13,409 bases of DNA from Spirochaetales bacterium (GTDB lineage Bacteria; Spirochaetota; Spirochaetia; Sphaerochaetales; Sphaerochaetaceae). Within the stretch, counting starts at the first letter, position 1, and each line of letters begins with the position of its first letter. The stretch covers positions 1 to 13,409 of the forward strand of contig JALFCJ010000133.1 of NCBI GenBank assembly GCA_022771185.1, written 5' to 3'. A model generated the notes under the pieces. It searched no databases. It was given only the letters and a program-made list of their open reading frames with translations, and was not told where the DNA came from. The position numbers were made by a program, and so were the translations under genes. This document shows positions 7,183 through 13,409 of the stretch, one piece after another.

Positions 7183-7226
7183 GAGAAAAAGATAACGCCC
7201 TAGATGGATATTGTCCACATAGGGCG
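7183..7226 (-). terminator. intrinsic terminator after tyrS
   Basis: CGCCCTA (7196-7202) pairs with TAGGGCG (7220-7226). An inner stem TGGA/TCCA (7205-7208 and 7214-7217) closes a TATTG loop, separated from the outer stem by a 2x2 internal loop. On the minus strand the hairpin is followed by TTATCTTTTTCTC. It starts 13 bases after the tyrS stop and its U-rich tail runs directly into the next gene's ATG. Confidence 0.85.
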
Positions 7227-7239
7227 CTGTACTAAAGCC

Positions 7240-8487
7240 TTAGTTTGGCTGTACTCTCATAAACTTCTTCTTTCCTGCCTTAAGCATGAAGTCACCGTCG
7301 CTATCTGCATCAGAGAGAGTAAAAGTAGTCTTTGGGTCAGTGACCTTATTTCCATTTACTTCCGCTCCACCCTGTGTCACCAATCTTCTGGCGTCACCGT
7401 TACTCTGAGTCAATCCACTCTTAGTAAAGAGATCCAAGACACCGATTCCATTCTCAAAGAGAGCCTTGTCCAACTGGACAGTAGGGACATTCTCCTTATT
7501 CCCCTCTCCCTTGGAGAAAAGGTGAGCTGCGGCATCTTTTGCCTTTTCAGCTTCCTCTTCGCCGTGGATGATCTTTGTTATCTCATAAGCAAGTCTTGCC
7601 TTGGCATCGTTTATGTTTCTATTCGGATCTTCATACTCCTTGATTTCATCAAGAGGCATAAAAGTGAAAAGCTTCATAAACTTTATTGCATCAGGGTCGG
7701 ATACATTTCTCCAGTACTGGTAGAAATCATATGGAGAGTAGAGGCTTGGATCCAAAAATACTGCACCCTTCTCACTCTTTCCCATCTTCTTGCCGTCTGC
7801 ACGCATAATGAGGTTGAACGTAAGACCGAAGCACTCTTCTCCACCCATTCTCTGAATGAGATCGATGCCTGCAACAATGTTGCCCCACTGGTCTGCTCCA
7901 CCTATCTGAAGTCTTGTCCCATATTTTTCATAAAGCATATGGAAGTCATAAGACTGCAGAAGCTGATAGTTGAATTCAATAAATGAGAGTCCTCTCTCCA
8001 ATCTCTGCTTAACGCCTTCGAATGTGAGCATTCTGTTGACTGAGAAGTACTTTCCAACATCTCTCAAGAACTGAATATAATTCAGATCCACAAGCCAATC
8101 GGCATTGTTTGCAATAGTTGCCTTTCCATATCCCTCTGGAGGGTTTTCAGAAAAATCAACGACTTTCGAGAGCTGTCTTGCTATATTCTGGGCATTCTTC
8201 TCAATCTCTTCCTTTGGGAGGATTTTTCTCATCTCCGTCTTACCTGAAGGGTCCCCGATAAGACCTGTTCCTCCACCTACCAGTGCAACTGGTCTATGTC
8301 CGAACTTCTGAAGATGGTGCATTGCAAAGAATGGCACAATATGACCTACATGCAAAGAAGGACCCGTAGGGTCTGTACCACAGTAAAATGATACAGACTC
8401 TTTATCCATTAAATCAGATAGAGCATCCCAATTAGTGCAGTCTTTTACGAAGCCTCTGTCGATAAGTGTCTGGAGTGCTTTGTTCAT
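7240..8487 (-). CDS. tyrS: tyrosyl-tRNA synthetase
   Basis: TyrRS charges tRNA-Tyr in the cytoplasm. It is a class I synthetase, 415 residues here, which is normal. The HIGH-type motif is HVGH (46-49) after YCGTDPTGPSL. The tyrosine pocket block QLLQSYD lies at 175-181, GGADQWGN at 196-203, and the KMSKS-type motif is KMGKS (234-238). An S4-like RNA-binding domain forms the C-terminus (about 345-412; RRLVTQGGAEVNG). The ATG overlaps the glyS stop as TGATG, with AGGAGA upstream, so translation is coupled to glyS. It is the last gene of the gltX-glyS-tyrS operon. Confidence 0.97.
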   Translation of the reverse strand: MNKALQTLIDRGFVKDCTNWDALSDLMDKESVSFYCGTDPTGPSLHVGHIVPFFAMHHLQKFGHRPVALVGGGTGLIGDPSGKTEMRKILPKEEIEKNAQNIARQLSKVVDFSENPPEGYGKATIANNADWLVDLNYIQFLRDVGKYFSVNRMLTFEGVKQRLERGLSFIEFNYQLLQSYDFHMLYEKYGTRLQIGGADQWGNIVAGIDLIQRMGGEECFGLTFNLIMRADGKKMGKSEKGAVFLDPSLYSPYDFYQYWRNVSDPDAIKFMKLFTFMPLDEIKEYEDPNRNINDAKARLAYEITKIIHGEEEAEKAKDAAAHLFSKGEGNKENVPTVQLDKALFENGIGVLDLFTKSGLTQSNGDARRLVTQGGAEVNGNKVTDPKTTFTLSDADSDGDFMLKAGKKKFMRVQPN

Positions 8488-9815
8488 CAGACTCTCCTGT
8501 AATTCTTCATAGCGTCTTTAATGAAAGTGACAAGATTATCTACAGCCACTCTTTCCTGCTTCATGGAGTCACGGAATCTGACTGTGACTGTGTGATCCTG
8601 AAGTGTCTGGTAGTCTACTGTTACGCAGTAAGGAGTACCGATTTCATCCTGTCTTCTATATCTTCTTCCAACAGCACCGGACTGATCGTAGAATGTGTTG
8701 AATTCACTTCTAAGAGAGTGCTCGAGGTTTGCAGCATACTCACCAAGTCCATCTTTCTTGACAAGAGGAAGGACAGCAACCTTAATAGGAGCAATTGCAG
8801 GATGGAAGTGCATTACAGTTCTTGTATCGCCTTCTGGAGTAGGTTCTTCATCATAAGCATCGGAAAGAGCCATAAGAACGTTCCTTGTAAGACCAGCACT
8901 AGTCTCGACGACATATGGGATATATCTCTCATTTGTCTCTGGATCAAGATATGTAAGATCCTTGCCGCTGAACTTTGTATGCTGAGTAAGGTCATAGTCT
9001 GTTCTAGAGTGTACGCCCTCAAGTTCCTGCCATCCCATTGGGAAGAGGAACTGGATGTCATATGCGTCCTTGGCATAGAATGCAAGTTCATCTGGTCCAT
9101 GCTGATGCCATCTGAGGTGATCTGCCCTGATACCCATCTTATCGTAGAACTTCATTCTCTCTTCTCTCCAGTAAGGGAACCACTCTTCATCTGTTCCAGG
9201 CTTGCAGAAGAACTGCATCTCCATCTGCTCGAACTCACAAGAACGGAAAATAAAGTTCTTTGTTGTGATCTCGTTTCTGAAGGATTTACCAATCTGTGCA
9301 ATTCCGAAAGGAACCTTTACACGTGAAGACTGAAGGACATTCTTGTAGTCTACATAGATTCCCTGAGCTGTTTCAGGTCTCAGATAAACTACAGATGCAG
9401 CATCTCTGTTTGCACCGATATGTGTCTCGAACATAAGGTTGAAATTTCTTGGTTCTGTAAATGTTCCTTTGTTTCCACATACAGGGCATGGAGCGTTAAG
9501 GTCGATCTGGTCGGCGCGGAAACGTGACTTACAGACCTTACAGTCAACCATCGGGTCTGTAAAGTTGGAGACGTGTCCACTTGCTTCCCATACCCTAGGA
9601 TGCATCAAAATAGAAGCATCGAGGCCAACGATATTATCATGCATTCTGGTCATTTCCTTCCACCAGAAGTCACGGATGTTATTCTTCAACTCTACTCCCA
9701 TCGGACCGTAGTCATAAGCTCCGTTGAGTCCTCCATAGATTTCTGAAGACTGGAAGATAAAACCTCTACGTCTGCAGAGAGATATTATTTTGTCCATTGT
9801 AACTACATCTGCCAT
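8487..9815 (-). CDS. glyS: glycyl-tRNA synthetase, single-chain (alpha2) type
   Basis: This is a class II synthetase that charges tRNA-Gly, of the homodimeric type shared by eukaryotes, archaea and some bacteria, not the alpha2-beta2 GlyQ/GlyS form. Motif 1 lies in GAYDYGPMGVELKNN. A zinc ribbon is formed by C92, C95, C110 and C113. RPETAQG is at 146-152. Motif 2 begins FRNEITTKNFIFRSCEF (179-195). A C-terminal anticodon-binding domain (PIKVAVLPLVKK onward) completes the 442 residues, and a motif 3-type block precedes it. The start at 9815 has AAGGAG 8 bases upstream, inside the end of gltX; only 3 bases separate the genes. Confidence 0.97.
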   Translation of the reverse strand: MADVVTMDKIISLCRRRGFIFQSSEIYGGLNGAYDYGPMGVELKNNIRDFWWKEMTRMHDNIVGLDASILMHPRVWEASGHVSNFTDPMVDCKVCKSRFRADQIDLNAPCPVCGNKGTFTEPRNFNLMFETHIGANRDAASVVYLRPETAQGIYVDYKNVLQSSRVKVPFGIAQIGKSFRNEITTKNFIFRSCEFEQMEMQFFCKPGTDEEWFPYWREERMKFYDKMGIRADHLRWHQHGPDELAFYAKDAYDIQFLFPMGWQELEGVHSRTDYDLTQHTKFSGKDLTYLDPETNERYIPYVVETSAGLTRNVLMALSDAYDEEPTPEGDTRTVMHFHPAIAPIKVAVLPLVKKDGLGEYAANLEHSLRSEFNTFYDQSGAVGRRYRRQDEIGTPYCVTVDYQTLQDHTVTVRFRDSMKQERVAVDNLVTFIKDAMKNYRRV

Positions 9816-9818
9816 AGT

Positions 9819-11297
9819 TTAGTTCTCCTTAAAATTTTTGATAGCCCTTTCCAATCTTCTCTCTGTCTCATCAAGCCCCAGTAGTCTGATGGAGTCGAAA
9901 AGAGGTAGGGATACTGTAGAGTTGGTGATAGCAACACGAATCGGCTGGAATACACCATTGACTTTGATTTCCAAAGTCTTTGACAAATTGACGAGTTCCT
10001 CTTCGATTTCTGCCTCTGCCTTGCCTTCTTTTAGGCCGGATAGAAGGATTCTGCTTCCTTCATCCAAAGCTTTCAGAGTGTTCTCTTCATTGCTTCCCTT
10101 GGCGATATAGACAGCCTTGTCAGTAACAGGCTCGTCCTTAAAGAGGAAGGAAGTGAGAGGAACAACATCGGAAAGGACCTTCATTCTCTCTTTTACAGAT
10201 GGAATGAGGGAAAGAACAAGCTTCTTTTCTTCCTCTGTCTCTTCTTTTGAGATAAATCCAGCTTCCTGAAGGTATGGAGTGCAGAGAGAAGCGAGTCTCT
10301 CGTCGCTGCATTCCCTTATATACTGACCATTGAACCAATCAAGCTTCTTATAGTCGAAGACGCCAGGAGCCTTATGAATATTCTCAATCTTGAAACACTT
10401 CTCAAGATCCTCCTTAGAGAAGAACTCAGTATGGTCGTCCAATGACCAACCTACCATAGTAACATAGTTAATGATCGCTTCAGGAAGATATCCCTTGGCT
10501 CTGAAATCTCTGACAGAAGTAGAACCATGTCTCTTACTAAGCTTCTGTCCGTCTTTACCCATAACCATTGGAAGATGACAGTAAATTGGAGGTTCCCAGC
10601 CAAATGCTTCATACAACAGGATGTGTAAAGGTCCCGACGGAATCCACTCCTGAGCTCTCATAATGTGTGTTATTCCCATCAAGTGGTCGTCGATGACGTT
10701 TGCCAAATGATATGTAGGGAAGCCGTCGCTCTTGAGAAGAATCGGGTCTGGAGAGACATCTTTATTCTTTCTTGTGATATCGCCCATAAGGACATCGTGG
10801 AAAGTAGTCTTTCCCTCTGTAGGGACACGCAGTCTGATTACAGGCTTTATTCCCTGGGCTTCAAGATCTGCTCTCTCCTCATCTGTAAGGTTTGCACAAT
10901 GTCTGTCGTAACCTTGATAGTCGCTCTTTGAAGCAATCTGCTCTTGTCTTACTTTTTCAAGTCTTTCAGGTGTGCAGTAGCAATAGTATGCCTTTCCGTC
11001 TTTTACAAGCTTCTCGGCATATTCTTTATAGAGTTCAAAGCGCTCAGACTGGATATAAGGGCCATAAGGTCCACCAACAACAGGACCTTCGTCCCATTTG
11101 ATACCTAACCAATCCAATGTGTCGTAGAGATCCTGGAGGGATTCATCGGAATAGCGCTCACGGTCTGTGTCCTCGACGCGGAGGATGAACTTTCCGCCCA
11201 TAGATTTGGCGAAAAAATAATTGAAAAGTGCGGTTCTTACACCGCCGATGTGCTGTAACCCAGTTGGTGACGGGGCATAGCGTACACGAACTTCCAT
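9819..11297 (-). CDS. gltX: glutamyl-tRNA synthetase
   Basis: GluRS is a class I synthetase that charges tRNA-Glu. The 492-residue protein has PSPTGLQHIGG (10-19, HIGH-type), the CYC pair (C106, C108) and the YDRHC block (Y130-C134) of the GluRS insertion, FPTYHLANVIDDHLMGITH and KLSKRHG (252-258). The remaining helical domain binds the anticodon. AGGAGA lies upstream of the ATG. It leads the gltX-glyS-tyrS operon from a promoter in the gap shared with the marR gene. Whether it also charges tRNA-Gln (non-discriminating type) cannot be told from the motifs. Neither glnS nor gatCAB is in the window. Confidence 0.97.
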   Translation of the reverse strand: MEVRVRYAPSPTGLQHIGGVRTALFNYFFAKSMGGKFILRVEDTDRERYSDESLQDLYDTLDWLGIKWDEGPVVGGPYGPYIQSERFELYKEYAEKLVKDGKAYYCYCTPERLEKVRQEQIASKSDYQGYDRHCANLTDEERADLEAQGIKPVIRLRVPTEGKTTFHDVLMGDITRKNKDVSPDPILLKSDGFPTYHLANVIDDHLMGITHIMRAQEWIPSGPLHILLYEAFGWEPPIYCHLPMVMGKDGQKLSKRHGSTSVRDFRAKGYLPEAIINYVTMVGWSLDDHTEFFSKEDLEKCFKIENIHKAPGVFDYKKLDWFNGQYIRECSDERLASLCTPYLQEAGFISKEETEEEKKLVLSLIPSVKERMKVLSDVVPLTSFLFKDEPVTDKAVYIAKGSNEENTLKALDEGSRILLSGLKEGKAEAEIEEELVNLSKTLEIKVNGVFQPIRVAITNSTVSLPLFDSIRLLGLDETERRLERAIKNFKEN

Positions 11298-11360
11298 TTC
11301 TTTCTCCTAATTAATGTGGAAATTCTAAGCTATTGGGAAGAATTAAACAACAATAGAGAA

Positions 11361-11376
11361 ATAGGTAATGACCTAT
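11361..11376. promoter_or_regulatory. inverted repeat at the gltX promoter start site
   Basis: ATAGGTAATGACCTAT is a perfect 6-bp inverted repeat with a 4-base centre. It overlaps the edge of the candidate -10 box and the expected transcription start of gltX, a position suited to a repressor. No factor can be named. Confidence 0.4.
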
Positions 11377-11404
11377 AATAAAAAAGTTTAAGGCATATTA
11401 ACAA
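11375..11404 (-). promoter_or_regulatory. candidate gltX-glyS-tyrS promoter
   Basis: On the minus strand TTGTTA (11404-11399), an 18-base spacer and TATTAT (11380-11375) give a leader of about 70 bases before the gltX ATG. The leader is too short for a T-box, and no T-box core is seen. Confidence 0.5.
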
Positions 11405-11455
11405 ATGGCACACCATCTTCATTCTTCTCTCTCCATCGAAAAATGGTATTATACA

Positions 11456-11484
11456 TTGACATATAGTAACTTGTTACTCATTAT
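11456..11484 (+). promoter_or_regulatory. marR promoter with palindromic operator between -35 and -10
   Basis: A perfect TTGACA (11456-11461) is followed after 17 bases by CATTAT (11479-11484). The spacer contains the perfect 14-bp palindrome AGTAACTTGTTACT (11465-11478), which fills it up to the -10 box. MarR-family proteins bind such dyads as dimers and commonly repress their own promoters, so autoregulation by the adjacent gene is the natural reading. Confidence 0.65.
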
Positions 11485-11500
11485 TTTTATAGCGGGAAAC

Positions 11501-11983
11501 ATGGAAGAAGATATTGATCTACTTTGGAAGAAAAAGCTCATATTCTCGGGGGTTTTTGTCTTAGAAAACAAACTCCACACTGTTTTGGATAGATATCTGG
11601 AAGACATAACAAGTAAGCAGTGGCTGGTGTTGGTAGTCGCCTCTTCTTTTTCCACTCCTCCGGATTTATCGAAGGTGGGGAAAGCGCTGGGATGCTCAAG
11701 GCAGAACATCAAGAAACTGGCAATGGCTTTGGAAAAGGAAGGCATGGTGAGACTTAAAGAATCGGAGAGTGACGGAAGAAGCCTATGCATACACCTCACT
11801 GATAAAGGAAAGACCGTTCTCCAGAACAGTAAGGATCTGGAAGAAAAAGTATACAACGCACTTTTCAAAGAATTCTCTAGAGAAGAGATAAGCCATTATT
11901 ACTCACTCTCAAAGAAGTTTAACAAAGGCATAGGGTATCTTGAGAAGTGCTTTCATGACTTAAAAGAAAAGGGAGAAATGTAG
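11501..11983 (+). CDS. MarR-family transcriptional regulator
   Basis: This is a 160-residue winged-helix protein. The DNA-binding core is at about 40-110: helix-turn-helix with recognition helix CSRQNIKKLAMALEKEG (65-81), then the wing with DGRS (91-94) and the typical HLTDKGK strand-helix. Flanking N- and C-terminal helices would form the dimer interface. The ligand is unknown. Cys65, Cys96 and Cys150 are present, but no OhrR-type N-terminal redox cysteine is obvious. A longer in-frame start at 11405 is rejected, since the promoter lies within that extension. It is followed after 4 bases by an alpha/beta hydrolase gene, so it probably regulates that gene together with itself. Confidence 0.9.
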   Translation: MEEDIDLLWKKKLIFSGVFVLENKLHTVLDRYLEDITSKQWLVLVVASSFSTPPDLSKVGKALGCSRQNIKKLAMALEKEGMVRLKESESDGRSLCIHLTDKGKTVLQNSKDLEEKVYNALFKEFSREEISHYYSLSKKFNKGIGYLEKCFHDLKEKGEM

Positions 11984-11987
11984 CGTA

Positions 11988-12893
11988 ATGGAAAATATAT
12001 CTCTATCTATTCTTCTTTTTGTCATCTTGCTTTTAGTCATATATCTCTCTCTTCAACGGATAAGATGCAGCATCGCCCAAAGAAAGAGCAAGGAGCGTCC
12101 TTCTTCCCTCAATACAAAGGCTCTAAGTTGCAGTTATGGAAAAATGACTTATATAGATGAAGGAAAGGGAGAAGTAATACTATCAATTCACGGGATATTT
12201 GGAGGCTTCGACCAAGCATATGAGACATGTAAAGTATTTGGAGAGAAGTATAGAATCCTCGCTCCATCCCGATTTGGATATCTCTATAGTGACATAAAGG
12301 GAAAGGGAACGCCGAAGGAACAGGCAGAAGCATACTTGGAGTTAATAAATCGAAAAGGAATAGACAAAGTATTTCTTCTCGCTACTTCCGCGGGAGGCAC
12401 CGTTGCATTTCGCTTTGCACTGGATTACCCGGAAAGGACTAAGGGCCTGATACTCTTCTCCTCTTCCCTTCCATATTCAGAGAAACCAGAAAAGTATCCG
12501 GAATATGCCGGTCCTCCGCAATTTCTCTGTCATGATTATGCAATGTTTCTCATCAGCCCCTTATTCCAGTCTATTATGGGAATGGACAGGTCCACTATAT
12601 ACGGAATGCTCCCTATTAGGGAGAGGAAGAAGGGCGTAGCAATAGACGCTGCCATCACAAATATCGATATGGCTAGAAACTATGATGAATACAGAATAGA
12701 AGACTTAAAAGTTCCTATCCTTATCTTACACTCCAAGGATGATAAACTGGCATCCTTTGAGAGCGTAAAGAGTGTATTACATAGATTTCCCAGATACAAG
12801 CTCGTATCCTTCGATAAAGGTGGGCATCTAATGGTCGGGCACGAGAAAGAAGTAAAAGAAGCAGTAATCTCGTTTATTGAAAGAGAAAAATGA
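11988..12893 (+). CDS. membrane-anchored alpha/beta hydrolase
   Basis: The 301-residue protein has an N-terminal hydrophobic helix (about 5-23) followed by basic residues, so it is probably tethered by an uncleaved anchor. The alpha/beta hydrolase fold shows the oxyanion motif IHGIFGG (67-73), a nucleophile elbow ATSAGG with Ser134 (a variant of GxSxG), a likely acid Asp251 or Asp252 in ILILHSKDD, and His280 in GGHLMVG. An esterase or lipase role is likely; the substrate is unknown. GGGAG lies upstream of the ATG. The arrangement with the MarR gene suggests ligand-induced expression, with the hydrolase possibly acting on the inducer or a related ester. Confidence 0.9.
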   Translation: MENISLSILLFVILLLVIYLSLQRIRCSIAQRKSKERPSSLNTKALSCSYGKMTYIDEGKGEVILSIHGIFGGFDQAYETCKVFGEKYRILAPSRFGYLYSDIKGKGTPKEQAEAYLELINRKGIDKVFLLATSAGGTVAFRFALDYPERTKGLILFSSSLPYSEKPEKYPEYAGPPQFLCHDYAMFLISPLFQSIMGMDRSTIYGMLPIRERKKGVAIDAAITNIDMARNYDEYRIEDLKVPILILHSKDDKLASFESVKSVLHRFPRYKLVSFDKGGHLMVGHEKEVKEAVISFIEREK

Positions 12894-12915
12894 GCTGCAC
12901 TGACACAGCTCATTT
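12888..12915. terminator. bidirectional intrinsic terminator
   Basis: AAATGAGCTG (12888-12897) and CAGCTCATTT (12906-12915) form a 10-bp stem with an 8-base loop, starting just before and spanning the hydrolase stop codon. T-rich sequence follows on the plus strand, and on the minus strand the stem runs into TTTTTCTC. It can serve both convergent genes. Confidence 0.85.
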
Positions 12916-12921
12916 ATTTAA

Positions 12922-13409
12922 TTATTTTGACAGGAAGGAAACTGTAGCCTTTACAGCTTCGTCTTCCGCCTCCTTTGAGATATCGTAGTAGATATAGTGA
13001 GTAGCGTCCTTTATCATGACGGCTTCTCCATTCTTTCCTATCTCTTTAACAATAGAGAACACGGAGTCTGGAGCTGTCAGGACATCTTTTTCTGCTCCGA
13101 TTACAAGTACAGGAGACTTGATTTTTCCCAGTCCCGCCTTCGCTTCCTTGGCAATATCAGACAAAGCGAGAATCTGTTTAGGATAAGCGTATCGCCAATA
13201 CTCGGAACCAAAATACTCATCGTCGGCAGGAGCATTTTCGTAATGCATATGATACCTATCGTCACTCTGCCACTTTTGTTTCATACGCTTAACAAAGTGG
13301 GAAAGAAAAGAGATAGTCTTAAGAAGCTTGTCGTTGAGAGATAACAGTTCTATCCCTGGGCAGCATAATACGCCCCTCTTTATTTCGCTATGGCGGGAAA
13401 GCAGAATAG
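12922..13409 (-). CDS. alpha/beta hydrolase, C-terminal part (start beyond window)
   Basis: The frame is open from the right edge to the TAA at 12924-12922, about 161 residues. The visible part begins after the nucleophile elbow. It contains a lid-like segment, the late strand SPVLVIGAEKD whose Asp is the probable catalytic acid, and DATHYIYYD whose His is the probable base. This pattern fits serine hydrolases of the lysophospholipase/monoglyceride lipase type. An internal ATG at 13284 is not the start, because homology-like sequence (RHSEIKRGVLCCPGIELLSL) continues upstream of it. It converges on the other alpha/beta hydrolase and shares its terminator. Whether the nucleophile Ser and N-terminus are intact cannot be seen. 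Confidence 0.85.
   Translation of the reverse strand, partial: ILLSRHSEIKRGVLCCPGIELLSLNDKLLKTISFLSHFVKRMKQKWQSDDRYHMHYENAPADDEYFGSEYWRYAYPKQILALSDIAKEAKAGLGKIKSPVLVIGAEKDVLTAPDSVFSIVKEIGKNGEAVMIKDATHYIYYDISKEAEDEAVKATVSFLSK

Noticed and set aside
7183..7218. GTG start for the membrane/zinc-ribbon protein at 7218
   Set aside because: It lies within the terminator hairpin and has no ribosome-binding site; the extra residues are encoded by the stem.
11298..11374. T-box riboswitch upstream of the synthetase operon
   Set aside because: The leader is only about 70 bases, with no T-box core, specifier loop or terminator/antiterminator pair.
11405..11500. N-terminal extension of the MarR protein (32 extra residues including a hydrophobic run)
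   Set aside because: It would place the strong TTGACA promoter and palindrome inside the coding region; the ATG at 11501 gives a normal MarR N-terminus.

Overview
The window looks like a chromosomal, largely housekeeping segment of a bacterium with moderate-to-low GC. The best guess is a spirochaete, possibly a gut relative of Sphaerochaeta. That rests on the order rplY(L25)-pth-tilS, which I recall from Borrelia, together with single-chain GlyRS and spirochaete-like protein texture. It is an inference from memory; no 16S rRNA or other decisive marker is present.

Layout. Positions 1-5723 read leftward: ispE (isoprenoid MEP pathway), a tRNA-Gln(TTG) gene, rplY/ctc, pth and tilS, which together serve translation and decoding. 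They are followed by two unrecognised low-complexity proteins. One is a Pro-Glu repeat, acidic, coiled-coil protein. The other is a membrane-anchored protein with tandem domains of about 117 residues that runs off the left edge. A HAD phosphatase gene (5856-6584) reads rightward and overlaps tail-to-tail with a leftward membrane/zinc-ribbon gene (6574-7182). Next comes a compact leftward aminoacyl-tRNA synthetase operon, gltX-glyS-tyrS (11297-7240), with a strong intrinsic terminator. Divergent from gltX is a rightward two-gene unit: a MarR-family regulator and a membrane-anchored alpha/beta hydrolase. It ends at a bidirectional terminator facing a second, leftward alpha/beta hydrolase that is cut by the right edge.

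How the genes work together. Most of the window supports protein synthesis: charging of Glu, Gly and Tyr tRNAs, tRNA-Gln, Ile-tRNA lysidine modification, peptidyl-tRNA recycling and a 5S rRNA-binding ribosomal protein. The less ordinary parts are three. The repeat-rich envelope pair at the left shows recent intragenic duplication and a hexanucleotide tract. The marR promoter carries a perfect 14-bp palindrome exactly between its -35 and -10 boxes, suggesting autoregulation. The tyrS terminator directly abuts the start codon of the zinc-ribbon membrane gene. I see no insertion sequence, phage gene, CRISPR array or T-box leader.
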